Shown here: one piece after another, positions 7,644 to 15,240 of the stretch | Position numbering within the stretch: the first letter of the stretch is position 1 | How the letters are laid out: each line of letters opens with the position of its first letter | Origin: Streptomyces sp. NRRL S-455 | GTDB lineage: Bacteria > Actinomycetota > Actinomycetes > Streptomycetales > Streptomycetaceae | DNA: 64,000 nucleotides | Reading direction: 5' to 3' | NCBI RefSeq assembly: GCF_000717875.1 | Contig: NZ_JOCT01000006.1 | Coordinates: forward strand, 134,011 to 198,010 | Position numbers and translations under genes: made by a program | Notes under the pieces: generated by a model | The model's database searches: none | Seen by the model: only the letters and a program-made list of their open reading frames with translations | What the model was told of the DNA's origin: nothing

Positions 7644-8762
7644 GTGAGTACGTCCAGCACCGTCGACCGCGCGTTCGAAGCGGCCCTCTATGACACCGGC
7701 GAGACGGCCCTCGACACCGGCGCGTCCCTTCTCGCCTCCGACCCGGCGGCGGACGCCGAACTCGCCCGGCGGGGGGAAGAGTTGGTCGCGGCGGCCTGGC
7801 GGCGTGGCTGGCAGCCGGCCGACGTCGTACGGATCGTGCGACGCGAGCTGGACGACACGCACGTACGCCTCGTGGCGGAGTTGATCCGCGCACAGCGGGC
7901 ACACGACGGTCCCCGCGGCCGCCGCTGGAGCGCGCAGCTCGCCGAGCTCCCCACCGACGCCGCGCCCCGCACCGACCGCTTCTCGCACGCCACCGCCGTT
8001 CTGGCGCTGTACCGCCTGCTGCTGCGGCTGCCCGCGCTCGAGGCGCTCGACGCGCTCGACGCCCTCGACGAGTCGTCCGGGAAGCCGAGGGCCGAGTCCC
8101 GGATGCTCACCCGTATCCGCGCCCTGCTCGCCAAGGCGGAGGCGACCGGGTTCCCGGAGGAGGCGGAGGCGCTGAGCGCCAAGGCGCAGGAGCTGATGGC
8201 CCGGCACAGTGTCGACGAGGCGCTGCTGGCGGCGGGGGCGCCGTCGCCCGAGACGCCCGGTGCCTGCCGGATCGGTGTCGAGCCGCCGTACGAGCAGGCC
8301 AAGGCGGTGCTGCTGGACGCCGTCGCCACCGCCAACCACTGCCGGGCGGTGTGGAACGAGCCGCTGGGCTTCTCGACCGTCGTGGGCTTCGAGACCGATC
8401 TGGAGGCGGTCGAACTCCTCTACACCTCGCTTCTCGTGCAGGCCACGACGGCCATGACGAAGGCGGAGGCGGCACAGCGCGCGGGTGGCCGCAAGCGCAC
8501 CAAGACGTTCCGGCAGTCCTTCCTCGCCGCCTACGCCCACCGCATCGGCAACCGCCTCGCCACGGCGGCCGAGACGCAGGTGACCGACGACCTGCTGCCG
8601 GTCCTCGCCTCCCGCGAGGTCGCCGTCACCGGGCGGCTGGACCGCATGTTCCCGGAGACCACCACGACCCGGCTGCGCGGAGTGCGCGACGCGGCGGGCT
8701 GGACGGAGGGTGCGCAGGCGGCGGACCGGGCGCAGATGAGGCAGCGGCCGCCGCTGCGCTGA
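7644..8762 (+). CDS. DUF2786 domain protein (cytosolic, unknown function)
   Basis: 372 residues from the GTG in GCCCGTGAGTACG. The frame is open further upstream, but that part is arginine/glycine-rich shadow sequence without a ribosome site. The recognised region is the DUF2786 helical segment (RMLTRIRALLAKAEATGFPEEAEALSAKAQ, then ELMARHSVDEALL), followed by a domain with conserved aromatic/His positions (TANHCRAVWNEP, SFLAAYAHRIGNRL). An acidic repeat LEALDALDALDESS lies around residue 130. No signal peptide or membrane segment is present. In phages and actinobacteria this domain is found in proteins of unknown role, sometimes metalloprotease-like. I cannot assign a function. Convergent with the following lipoprotein gene. 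Confidence 0.8.
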   Translation: MSTSSTVDRAFEAALYDTGETALDTGASLLASDPAADAELARRGEELVAAAWRRGWQPADVVRIVRRELDDTHVRLVAELIRAQRAHDGPRGRRWSAQLAELPTDAAPRTDRFSHATAVLALYRLLLRLPALEALDALDALDESSGKPRAESRMLTRIRALLAKAEATGFPEEAEALSAKAQELMARHSVDEALLAAGAPSPETPGACRIGVEPPYEQAKAVLLDAVATANHCRAVWNEPLGFSTVVGFETDLEAVELLYTSLLVQATTAMTKAEAAQRAGGRKRTKTFRQSFLAAYAHRIGNRLATAAETQVTDDLLPVLASREVAVTGRLDRMFPETTTTRLRGVRDAAGWTEGAQAADRAQMRQRPPLR

Positions 8763-8769
8763 CCTGCCG

Positions 8770-9315
8770 TCAGTCGCCCGAGGACTCGAAGCCGCTCACC
8801 GAGGCCTGCGCCGCGCCGCCCCCGTCCCCGTCCCTCCCGGCGACCTCGCCGTACGACCACTTCAGCTCGTGCTCGTCCCTGGAGGCGCCGGGCAGGGTGA
8901 AGGACGCCTTCCGCACGGCGAGGCTCTTCGGGGAGCCGGCCTCGCCCCGCACGTAGGTGATCGTGAAGGACGTCGTGGCGCCCTTCCCGAGCGTGAGCGG
9001 CTGGGCTTTCGCGCCCTCTTCCGGGGACACGGAGGTCGTGCTGTCCTCGGCCAGGAGATCCACGGCGGGGAAGCCCTTCAGGGTGCACGGCGCGCCCTGA
9101 TTGGTGAGGGTGACGGTGACGTTGCCGGTGTCCCCGGCCGCCGGGGCGGCGCCGGCCCCGACCTGCACCTCCATGTCGCCGACCGCGCAGGCCGAACCGG
9201 TCTTCCGGTCGGCGTCCTTGGCGTCGCCGTCCGTGGTCTTGCCGCCGCCGCAGGCGGTCAGCAGGAGCGTCGCGGCGAGGGCGGTTGCCAGGGCGAGGGG
9301 AGGAAGGGTGCGCAT
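8770..9315 (-). CDS. secreted lipoprotein, DUF4232-like
   Basis: 181 residues. A signal peptide (MRTLPPLALATALAATLLLTAC) ends in the lipobox LTAC, so the mature protein should be a lipid-anchored surface protein. The body resembles the DUF4232 fold: CAVGDMEVQVG...GNVTVTLTNQGAPCTLKGFPAVDLL, with paired cysteines that may form a disulphide. Function unknown. The start is placed at the ATG preceded by AGAGGA; an upstream in-frame extension has no signal-peptide character. A second lipoprotein gene follows upstream on the same strand, 123 bp away. Confidence 0.85.
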   Translation of the reverse strand: MRTLPPLALATALAATLLLTACGGGKTTDGDAKDADRKTGSACAVGDMEVQVGAGAAPAAGDTGNVTVTLTNQGAPCTLKGFPAVDLLAEDSTTSVSPEEGAKAQPLTLGKGATTSFTITYVRGEAGSPKSLAVRKASFTLPGASRDEHELKWSYGEVAGRDGDGGGAAQASVSGFESSGD

Positions 9316-9438
9316 GGGGTCCTCTGGTGCGTGATGGCGAAGTGCGGTTCCGACGCATGGATCATCCCGGACACCAGCACCGTCACGCACCCAGGCAGGC
9401 CGGAGCCGCCCGCCCTCTCTCTGGACCTCGGAGGGGTC

Positions 9439-9984
9439 CTACCCGAGGCCCGCCGTCGGCAGCCCGGTCGGCAGCTTGCCGCCCTCGGCCCTGGTGTACG
9501 TCTCCTCGCCGAGGCCGCCCTCCCAGGTGACCTTCAGGCTGCTCCCGCTCACCGAGTCGACCATGCCGGCTGTCCGGTCCTTGCTGCCGTCCGTGCACTT
9601 GAGGCGGATCATCCGCATCCCGGACTCCTGACCCGCGGTGCCGGTGCACACGCTGCCCCCGGTGGCGAAGAGCGCGGCCTGCTCGCCGGTGACCACCAGG
9701 GCCACGGCCTTGCCGTCGGTCGTCGCGAGCCAGTTGCCCGCGAGACCGCCGGAGGCCGACTCCCCGGAGCCGGAGCCGGAGCCCGAGCCGGAGTCGTCCG
9801 AGCCGCCGCCGGTCCCGGCGGACGCCGTCGAGGAGGGGGTCGGGCCGGCCGCCGAGTCGTCCCCGGAGCCGCCGCCGTCGCTGCACGCGGTCAGCGCGAG
9901 CGCGCCCGCCAGGCCCGCGGCCGCCGCCGCGACCCGCAGCCGCCGCCGCGCTCCCGGGCGACGGGAGAAGATCACCGAAGTCAT
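9439..9984 (-). CDS. secreted lipoprotein with Ser/Gly-rich linker
   Basis: 181 residues. A positively charged start (RRPGARRRLR) leads into a hydrophobic stretch and lipobox LTAC (Cys about 34). Then comes a low-complexity Asp/Ser/Gly linker (GGGSDDSGSGSGSGSGESASGG, about 58-79) and a C-terminal domain of about 100 residues with two cysteines (SVCTGT, RLKCTDG) and alternating hydrophobic residues that suggest a small beta-barrel. No family recognised. The ATG is preceded by GGGGG. Same strand as the DUF4232-like lipoprotein, possibly co-transcribed. Confidence 0.82.
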   Translation of the reverse strand: MTSVIFSRRPGARRRLRVAAAAAGLAGALALTACSDGGGSGDDSAAGPTPSSTASAGTGGGSDDSGSGSGSGSGESASGGLAGNWLATTDGKAVALVVTGEQAALFATGGSVCTGTAGQESGMRMIRLKCTDGSKDRTAGMVDSVSGSSLKVTWEGGLGEETYTRAEGGKLPTGLPTAGLG

Positions 9985-10094
9985 GGCTAGCCCCCAAGCT
10001 GTAGCCGGCCGGCCCGGACGGAACCGGCCGGCTCCTGTGGCCCAAACGACCGCAGCAAGCTACCAGGGCTCGTCAAGGGTTCCCGGAGGGCCTC

Positions 10095-10400
10095 TTACCA
10101 GGAGGACTTCCGCACTCCTGGCAGATACCCCGCGTGCGCCTGTCCCCGCAGGCTCACCCGGGACAGCCCGAACGCCCGGAAGTAGCCGCGCGGCCGTCCG
10201 TCCACCTGGTCCCGGTTGCGCACGCGCGTGGCGCTCGCGTCGCGGGGCTGCCTGCGCAGCTCGGCCTGCGCGGCCAGCCGTTCGGCATCGGTGGACGACG
10301 GCCGCCGGATGATCTCCTTCAGTTCGGCCCGCCGGGCGGCGTACCGCGCGACGATCTCCTGTCGCCTGTCGTTCTTCGCGATCTTGCTCTTCTTCGCCAT
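10095..10400 (-). CDS. rpsN: 30S ribosomal protein S14, zinc-independent paralogue
   Basis: 101 residues, the long S14 type. The CXXC-X(n)-CXXC zinc knuckle of short S14 proteins is absent and the protein has no cysteine at all. It starts [17 protein letters not shown] and ends with the family-typical [18 protein letters not shown]...LPGVRKSSW. It overlaps the upstream rpmB stop by one base in an ATGA arrangement, so translation is coupled. As the second gene of a Zur-type operon it should replace a zinc-binding S14 in ribosomes when zinc is scarce. Confidence 0.95.
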   Translation of the reverse strand: MAKKSKIAKNDRRQEIVARYAARRAELKEIIRRPSSTDAERLAAQAELRRQPRDASATRVRNRDQVDGRPRGYFRAFGLSRVSLRGQAHAGYLPGVRKSSW

Positions 10401-10636
10401 CAGACCTTCACTCCCCGGGCCCGGATCCTGGCGACCGCGGCCTCGACCCCGATCGTGTCGACGGTCTTGATCGCCCTGGCGCTGAGCCGGAGCCGTACGT
10501 ACCGGCCTTCGCTCGGCAGCCAGTAGCGCTTCGTCTGGATGTTGGGGTCGAACCGGCGGGACGTGCGCCGGTGGGAGTGCGAGATGCGGTTGCCGAAGCC
10601 GGGCTGGGTCCCGGTCAGCATGCAGTGCGCGGACAT
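10400..10636 (-). CDS. rpmB: 50S ribosomal protein L28, zinc-independent paralogue
   Basis: 78 residues. L28 signature segments [24 protein letters not shown] and the [13 protein letters not shown] block are clear. Only one cysteine (MSAHCMLTG) remains where zinc-binding L28 has paired cysteines. The start ATG lies 32 bp from the edge of the palindromic Zur-type site. First gene of the minus-strand half of the divergent locus, followed by rpsN. The frame is open upstream through the operator, but that part is not L28-like. Confidence 0.94.
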   Translation of the reverse strand: MSAHCMLTGTQPGFGNRISHSHRRTSRRFDPNIQTKRYWLPSEGRYVRLRLSARAIKTVDTIGVEAAVARIRARGVKV

Positions 10637-10667
10637 GGGTGGTGACGTACCTCTCTGACTCAGGTGA

Positions 10668-10688
10668 TGTAAATGGAATTCATTTTCA
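10668..10688. promoter_or_regulatory. Zur box between divergent ribosomal-protein operons
   Basis: A 21-bp near-palindrome, TGTAAATGGAATTCATTTTCA with arms TGAAAATG / CATTTACA, in the 65-bp gap between rpmB and rpmG. Both its sequence type and its place in front of cysteine-free ribosomal proteins match Streptomyces Zur operators. It is the only AT-rich palindrome in the locus and can serve both directions. Confidence 0.82.
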
Positions 10689-10701
10689 GTAGCATAGCGG
10701 C

Positions 10702-10866
10702 ATGGCACGCAACGAACTCCGGCCGGTCATCAAGCTCCGGTCCACGGCCGGGACCGGCTTCACCTACGTGACCCGCAAGAACCGCCGCAACGACCCGGAC
10801 CGACTGACCCTGCGCAAGTTCGATCCGGTCGTCGGCCGCCACGTCGACTTCCGAGAGGAGCGCTGA
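10702..10866 (+). CDS. rpmG: 50S ribosomal protein L33, zinc-independent paralogue
   Basis: 54 residues, too short for many ORF callers. L33 pattern: [33 protein letters not shown], and [16 protein letters not shown] at the end. Zinc-type L33 has two CXXC pairs; this protein has no cysteine. The ATG lies 14 bp after the Zur-type site. The next gene (rpmE) starts 3 bp after the stop, so the plus-strand half is one operon: rpmG-rpmE-MRF-rpsR. Confidence 0.94.
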   Translation: MARNELRPVIKLRSTAGTGFTYVTRKNRRNDPDRLTLRKFDPVVGRHVDFREER

Positions 10867-10868
10867 CC

Positions 10869-11117
10869 ATGCGCGAGGGAATCCACCCGGAGTACGGCCC
10901 CGTCGTCTTCCGCGACCGCGCCGCGGACTACGCCTTCCTCACCCGCTCGACGATGACGAGCGAGAAGACGATCGAGTGGGAGGACGGCAACACCTACCCG
11001 GTCGTCGACGTCGAGATCTCCGACGTCAGCCACCCCTTCTACACCGGCACGGCCCGGGTCCTGGACACCGCGGGCCGCGTGGAGCGCTTCGAGCGCCGGT
11101 ACGGAAAGAAGGGCTGA
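10869..11117 (+). CDS. rpmE2: 50S ribosomal protein L31 type B (zinc-independent)
   Basis: 82 residues. Type B L31: [31 protein letters not shown] and HPFYTG with a C-terminal basic tail. Type A carries four cysteines for zinc; none is present here. L31 sits on the central protuberance and is easily exchanged, so a zinc-free copy lets old ribosomes release zinc. Starts 3 bp after rpmG, and the next gene begins 4 bp after its stop. Confidence 0.95.
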   Translation: MREGIHPEYGPVVFRDRAADYAFLTRSTMTSEKTIEWEDGNTYPVVDVEISDVSHPFYTGTARVLDTAGRVERFERRYGKKG

Positions 11118-11121
11118 CCCC

Positions 11122-12324
11122 GTGGCTGTCCCTCCTGGGCTCTCCGTCGTGATCGTCGGCGGGCTGCACGCCGACGCCCGCAGGGCGGCCGTGGCGCGGC
11201 TGCTCGCCGACGTGCCCGGCAGTGTCGTACTCCACCACGACCTGGCCACGGCCGCGGCCGGCACGGTCGTACGGACCGTCCGGGACGCCACCGGCGTCCT
11301 GGCGGCGGGGGAGGCGCCGCTCGTCAACGACTGCGCCTGCTGCGCCCTGCGCGAGGACCTGGTGCCGGAGCTGGAGCGGCTCGCGGACGCCGGGAGCACG
11401 CCCCTGGCCGTCGTCGAGCTGTGGGACTCCGTCGAGCCCAAGGCCATGGCCGAGGTCGTCACGGCCGGCGGGCTCACCGTCACCGGCGTGATCACCGCCG
11501 TCGACCCGGCACTGGTCCTGCCCTACCTCGGCAACGGCGACGACCTGGCCGACGGCGGTCTGGCCGCCGCCACCACCGACCAGCGCACGGTCGCCGACAC
11601 CTTCGCGCGCCAGCTGGAGTACGCCCCCGTCCTCGCGATCGCCGAGTCCCCGGAGGCCGATGACGAGGACCGGGAGCTGCTCGCACAACTGCATCCCACG
11701 GCCCGCCAGGTCCTGATCGGCCGAGGGGACGCGCCGGACCCGGCCGTCGACGGACTGACGGCGCCGCCCCCGCGTCGACGCCCGCTCCCGCCCCTCGCCC
11801 AGGCCGCCCTGGCCGGCTTCGACGTCGAGGCGGCCGCCGCCGCCCAGCACCCGGCCTGTGCGCTGCTGCCCGCCGAGGCCGACGCGCACGGCGTCTCCAC
11901 CCTGGTCTGGCGGCAGCGCCGCCCCTTCCACCCCGAGCGGCTCTACGCCGCCCTGGAGGACCTGACCTGCGCGGCCGCCCGCAGCCGGGGCCGCTTCTGG
12001 CTCGCCGACAAGCCCGACACGCTGTTCCACTGGGACGCGGCGGGCGGAGCCCTGTGCGTGGAGAGCGCGGGGCCCTGGCTGGCCTCCCTGCCGGACGCGG
12101 CCTGGGAGATGGTCCCGCCGGTGCGCCGCGCCGCCGCCGCGCTGGACTGGCACCACGAGCACGGCGACCGCTGCCAGCACCTGGTCTTCACCTCGCCCGG
12201 CCTCGACCGGGACGGTCTGGAACTCCTGCTGGATTCCTGCCTGCTCACCGACGCCGAGTACACCGCCGGGCGGGACGCCTGGCAACGGCTGCCGCACGCC
12301 TTCGACGCCCTCCTGGAGGTCTGA
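11122..12324 (+). CDS. G3E/CobW-type protein, MRF-like (ribosome hibernation factor-recruiting family)
   Basis: 400 residues, GTG start. The order follows COG0523/CobW proteins: a first strand VVIVGGLHADARR, the CXCC-type metal motif NDCACCALRED (Cys 71, 73, 74), WDSVEPKAM, and the C-terminal CobW_C domain (STLVWRQRRPFHPERLYAAL...HDCQHLVF-like end). In mycobacteria the counterpart inside the zinc-free ribosomal-protein operon is MRF, which brings the hibernation factor to zinc-free ribosomes. Position between rpmE and rpsR supports the same role. Oddly, the Walker A loop (GxxGxGKT) is missing: residues 9-19 read VVIVGGLHADA. GTP binding is therefore doubtful, and 'GTPase' should be used with care. 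Confidence 0.85.
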   Translation: MAVPPGLSVVIVGGLHADARRAAVARLLADVPGSVVLHHDLATAAAGTVVRTVRDATGVLAAGEAPLVNDCACCALREDLVPELERLADAGSTPLAVVELWDSVEPKAMAEVVTAGGLTVTGVITAVDPALVLPYLGNGDDLADGGLAAATTDQRTVADTFARQLEYAPVLAIAESPEADDEDRELLAQLHPTARQVLIGRGDAPDPAVDGLTAPPPRRRPLPPLAQAALAGFDVEAAAAAQHPACALLPAEADAHGVSTLVWRQRRPFHPERLYAALEDLTCAAARSRGRFWLADKPDTLFHWDAAGGALCVESAGPWLASLPDAAWEMVPPVRRAAAALDWHHEHGDRCQHLVFTSPGLDRDGLELLLDSCLLTDAEYTAGRDAWQRLPHAFDALLEV

Positions 12325-12330
12325 CCCGAG

Positions 12331-12564
12331 ATGCCCCGCAAGATCGACCGCAAGCCCGTCAAGAACCGGCCCAACCCCCTGGACCAGGCCGGGATCACCT
12401 ACATCGACTACAAGGACACCGACCTGCTGCGGAAGTTCATCTCCGACCGCGGCAAGATCCGCAGCCGCCGCGTCACCCGGGTGTCGGCCCAGCAGCAGCG
12501 GCAGCTGGCCCGGGCGATCAAGAACGCGCGGGAGATGGCGCTGCTGCCGTACTCCAGCCGTTGA
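12331..12564 (+). CDS. rpsR2: 30S ribosomal protein S18, zinc-independent paralogue
   Basis: 77 residues. S18 pattern: [51 protein letters not shown]. No cysteine, unlike zinc-binding S18. Starts 7 bp after the MRF-like gene and is followed by a strong hairpin, so it closes the operon. S18 lies next to S6 on the platform of the small subunit, near the hibernation-factor binding area. Confidence 0.95.
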   Translation: MPRKIDRKPVKNRPNPLDQAGITYIDYKDTDLLRKFISDRGKIRSRRVTRVSAQQQRQLARAIKNAREMALLPYSSR

Positions 12565-12580
12565 ACCCGTCCGGCCCCGG

Positions 12581-12615
12581 TGAGGTTCCCCACGCTTGAC
12601 GCGTGGGGAACCTCA
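12581..12615 (+). terminator. terminator of the zinc-starvation operon
   Basis: Perfect 15-bp stem (TGAGGTTCCCCACGC and its complement) around a five-base loop TTGAC, 17 bp after the S18 stop, without a T-run. One of the strongest hairpins in the window. Confidence 0.75.
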
Positions 12616-13040
12616 TGCGCGTGATACGACCGGCCGAAGCGCCGTGCGGACCTGCCGCTCCGCACAGTTGACGGCCCGTCAGGGACAGGACCGCCGATGG
12701 GACGTCCGGCGATGGTGTGACGCGGGCCCCGTACGCGGAGACGACCTCGCCCCCCTCCATATGCACCATTTCCCCCTGCTCCCGCCCACCGCCCCCGGCC
12801 TTCCACATCGGACCAGTCGGGACCTACGGGCCAACCCCGTCCGCACACCCCCAGCTCCCGCTTCTCCGGCACGACCGCCCGCCCGCGCCGCCATGCCGGA
12901 TGCTCCGCCTCCGACGGACCTTCACCGAACCCGCCGACTTCGTCATCGATCCCGTGGAACGCGAGGCGGAGCGGTGCCGTCAGACAGGCAAGAGCTTCGG
13001 CACAGCGGTCGTCAGAGCTGTAACCGCAGGACCACCCCGC

Positions 13041-13068
13041 GTGCACGTGCATCTGCCCATGCATCTGC
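13041..13068 (+). promoter_or_regulatory. 28-nt upstream element, copy 1 (faces DUF397 gene)
   Basis: Starts GTGCACGTGCATCTGCCC and continues with a second TGCATCTGC, so the element holds an internal 9-bp direct repeat. It ends 13 bp before a TATGAT -10 box and 80 bp before the DUF397 start. It matches the reverse complement of 14074-14101 at 27 of 28 positions. Probably an activator or repressor site shared by the two convergent genes. Confidence 0.6.
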
Positions 13069-13148
13069 ACATGAACAGGGCTATGATCCGGGGCAGTTGA
13101 CCACTGCATCAATGGCCACATCAGCCACTGCACCACCGGGAGCGACCT

Positions 13149-13391
13149 GTGGACCACGACGCGTACAACGGGATGGCCGCCACCAGGCTGAACGGTGTGG
13201 CCTGGCAGAAGAGCCGGCACAGCAACTCGCAGGGCTCGTGCGTGGAGTTCGCCCGGCTGCCGGGCGGAGATGTGGCTGTCCGCAACTCCCGCTTCCCCGA
13301 CGGTCCCGCGCTGGTCTACACCCGCGCGGAGATCGAGGCGATGCTGCTGGGCGTGAAGGACGGCGAGTTCGACCACCTCGTGGTCGGCTGA
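13149..13391 (+). CDS. DUF397 protein
   Basis: 80 residues. DUF397 hallmarks: WQKSRHSNSQGSCVEFA, GDVAVRNSRFPDGPALVYTRAEIEAML. These small actinobacterial proteins accompany HTH-DUF5753 regulators (WhiJ-like systems) and are thought to act as partners or antagonists of them in development. GTG start after GGGAGCG. The gene is convergent with an anti-sigma-like ATPase gene and both end at one shared hairpin. Confidence 0.9.
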   Translation: MDHDAYNGMAATRLNGVAWQKSRHSNSQGSCVEFARLPGGDVAVRNSRFPDGPALVYTRAEIEAMLLGVKDGEFDHLVVG

Positions 13392-13453
13392 CGGCCGGAC
13401 AGGCCCCAGGGAAACCGGGGCAATTCAGGACTCAACGCCCGGTAACGCGCGTA

Positions 13454-13483
13454 GAACCGCGACGCGAGGAAGCGTCGCGGTTC
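13454..13483. terminator. bidirectional terminator between convergent genes
   Basis: Perfect 12-bp stem GAACCGCGACGC / GCGTCGCGGTTC, six-base loop, ending 2 bp before the ATPase gene's stop codon and 63 bp after the DUF397 stop. Confidence 0.7.
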
Positions 13484-13484
13484 C

Positions 13485-14000
13485 TCATTCCGTGTGCGGA
13501 CCCGAACCGGGACGCGGCAGCCGGAACAGCGCCCAGACCACCTTGCCGCTCAGCGCGCCCGCCAGCGGGTGCCAGCCCCAGCTGTCGCTGAAGGAGTCGA
13601 CGAGGAACAGCCCGCGTCCCGACTCCGACGAGAAGTCGTCGGTCTCCCGGGCGACGGGACTGTCGTGACTGGGATCGCGCACCGCGCACACGAGCCGCTC
13701 GGTCCACCGCATCAGATGCAGCCGGACGGGAGGCTCCTGGCCGCCGGCGCACGCCGGGTTCCCCGGCAGACCGTGCCGCAGGGCGTTGGTGACGAGTTCC
13801 GAGACCACGAGGCAGACGTCGTCGAAACGGTCGCCCATGTCCCACTGGTCGAGGGTCTTGCGGGTGAACCGCCGGGCCTCGCGCACCGCTTCGTAGCGGG
13901 CGGGCAAGGCGCAGGAGGCGGCGTCGGACACGGCTGCGGGATCCAGCGGTGGAAGGCCCTGCCGTAACGGCTCGAGCATGGTCGATCCATTCGTCCCCAT
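13485..14000 (-). CDS. RsbW-like ATP-binding protein (HATPase_c_2, anti-sigma/regulatory kinase type)
   Basis: 171 residues from the ATG that has GGGAG eight bases upstream; a GTG nine bases earlier has its ribosome site too close. Bergerat-fold motifs are visible: N-box VCLVVSELVTNALRHG, then VCAVRDPSHDSPV (G1-like) and SGRGLFLVDSFSDSWGW (G2-like). Such short Streptomyces ATPases resemble SpoIIAB/RsbW and are very frequent beside HTH-DUF5753 and DUF397 genes. Whether it binds a sigma factor is unknown. Its promoter region carries the inverted copy of the 28-nt element found before the DUF397 gene. Confidence 0.88.
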   Translation of the reverse strand: MGTNGSTMLEPLRQGLPPLDPAAVSDAASCALPARYEAVREARRFTRKTLDQWDMGDRFDDVCLVVSELVTNALRHGLPGNPACAGGQEPPVRLHLMRWTERLVCAVRDPSHDSPVARETDDFSSESGRGLFLVDSFSDSWGWHPLAGALSGKVVWALFRLPRPGSGPHTE

Positions 14001-14306
14001 GCGAGGCACTCCCGGGAATTCGCGGTCGGTGCGATGCAGCGGTGGTGCGAGACCATGGTTTCGGATGCGTACAGCAGATGCAAGGGCAGATGCACGTGCA
14101 CGTGACCGGAATGAGACGGCCCGTACCGCTTGTTGGCTAATTTTTTATCGGTCTAGTCCTCCAACTCCGGCCGTTGGCTTGCGTCTTCCTTGCCTACCCG
14201 CGCGTGCGCCCGTCGTCTCGATTCCGTTTCTGTAACCGGACGAGTACTGCTCGGAGTGTTTTAGTGGCAGACTTCGGCCCCTGAGACGTTGGGGAGGCTG
14301 TCGAAG
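14001..14306. other. divergent regulatory region between ATPase and HTH-DUF5753 genes
   Basis: 306 bp without a gene. It holds copy 2 of the 28-nt element (14074-14101), an unusually AT-rich run at 14137-14150 and a possible weak plus-strand promoter (TTGTTG at 14130, TAGTCC at 14154, 18 bp apart). The latter would give the HTH gene a leader of roughly 140 bases. Confidence 0.45.
14074..14101 (-). promoter_or_regulatory. 28-nt upstream element, copy 2 (faces ATPase gene)
   Basis: On the minus strand it reads as copy 1 with a single change (CCCTTGC for CCCATGC). It stands 74 bp upstream of the ATPase start codon, close to the 80 bp seen for DUF397, so both genes carry the element at the same distance and orientation. 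Confidence 0.6.
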
Positions 14307-15167
14307 GTGAGCGCGGGAGAGCCGGGATCGGTGGTGCGGCGGATGCTGCTCGGATCGCAACTCAGGCGACTGCGTGAGGCGCGGGGCATCACGCGCGAGG
14401 CGGCGGGATACTCGATCCGCGCCTCCGAGTCGAAGATCAGCCGCATGGAGTTGGGCCGGGTGAGCTTCAAGACCAGGGACGTCGAGGACCTGCTGACGCT
14501 GTACGGCATCACGGACGAGCAGGAGCGCGCCTCCCTGCTGTCCCTGGCGAAGGAGGCCAACGTCGCCGGCTGGTGGCACAGTTACTCCGACGTGCTGCCC
14601 AGCTGGTTCCCCACCTACGTCGGCCTGGAGGGTGCCGCCTCGCTGATCCGCGCGTACGAGGTGCAGTTCGTGCACGGCCTGCTCCAGACCGAGGCGTACG
14701 CCCACGCGGTGGTCCGGCGGGGCATGCAGGGCGCGAGCGAGGCCGACGTGGAGCGGCGGGTCGCGCTGCGCCTGGAGCGGCAGAAACACCTGGTCGACGA
14801 GAGTGCGCCGGACTTCCACATCATCCTGGACGAGGCCGCCCTGCGGCGCCCGTACGGCGACCGTGAGGTGATGCGCGGTCAGCTCCAGCACCTCATCGAC
14901 ATCTCCGAGCGTCCCAACGTACGGCTGCAGATCGTGCCGTTCAGCCTCGGCGGCCACTCCGGCGAAAGTGGCGCGTTCACGATCCTCAGCTTCCCGGAGT
15001 CCGACCTGTCGGACGTCGTCTACCTCGAGCAGCTCACCAGCGCGCTGTACCTGGACAAGCCCGAGGACGTCGTCCAGTACGAGAAGGCGCTCAAGGAACT
15101 CCAGAGCGACAGTCCGGGCCCCTCGGAGAGCCGGGACCTTCTCCGGGGACTCCTTCAACTCTCCTGA
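14307..15167 (+). CDS. HTH-DUF5753 regulator (WhiJ-like XRE family)
   Basis: 286 residues from the GTG with GGGGAGG nine bases upstream (a TTG 18 bp earlier overlaps the ribosome site). Residues about 12-65 form a Cro/C1-type HTH (LGSQLRRLREARGITREAAGYSIRASESKISRMELGR). The rest is DUF5753, with WFPTYVGLEGAASLIRAYEVQFVHGLLQT and the LDEAALRRPYG and IVPFSLGGH blocks. In S. coelicolor, WhiJ and relatives control aerial growth together with DUF397-type partners. Divergent from the ATPase gene and 915 bp downstream of the DUF397 gene, so the three make one module. Confidence 0.9.
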   Translation: MSAGEPGSVVRRMLLGSQLRRLREARGITREAAGYSIRASESKISRMELGRVSFKTRDVEDLLTLYGITDEQERASLLSLAKEANVAGWWHSYSDVLPSWFPTYVGLEGAASLIRAYEVQFVHGLLQTEAYAHAVVRRGMQGASEADVERRVALRLERQKHLVDESAPDFHIILDEAALRRPYGDREVMRGQLQHLIDISERPNVRLQIVPFSLGGHSGESGAFTILSFPESDLSDVVYLEQLTSALYLDKPEDVVQYEKALKELQSDSPGPSESRDLLRGLLQLS

Positions 15168-15240
15168 AACATCAGTACGATGACGTGTGATCAGATCGTG
15201 AAGCCGCGATCAGAGGTCTTCCAGGGATCGAGGGATCACA

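Larger units (their letters stand above)
12565..13148. other. intergenic region: terminator, then regulatory element upstream of DUF397 gene
   Basis: No supported protein gene in 584 bp. It contains the operon terminator near its left end and, at 13041-13068, a 28-nt element that recurs in opposite orientation at 14074-14101. A TATGAT hexamer at 13082-13087 is a likely -10 box for the DUF397 gene; the -35 region is poor, which fits activator dependence. Between 12620 and 13040 I see no feature. Confidence 0.55.

Noticed and set aside
12408..13591. Frames on both strands in the gap before the DUF397 gene.
   Set aside because: They cross the operon terminator and the rpsR gene or DUF397 gene, lack ribosome sites and have no family-like segments.
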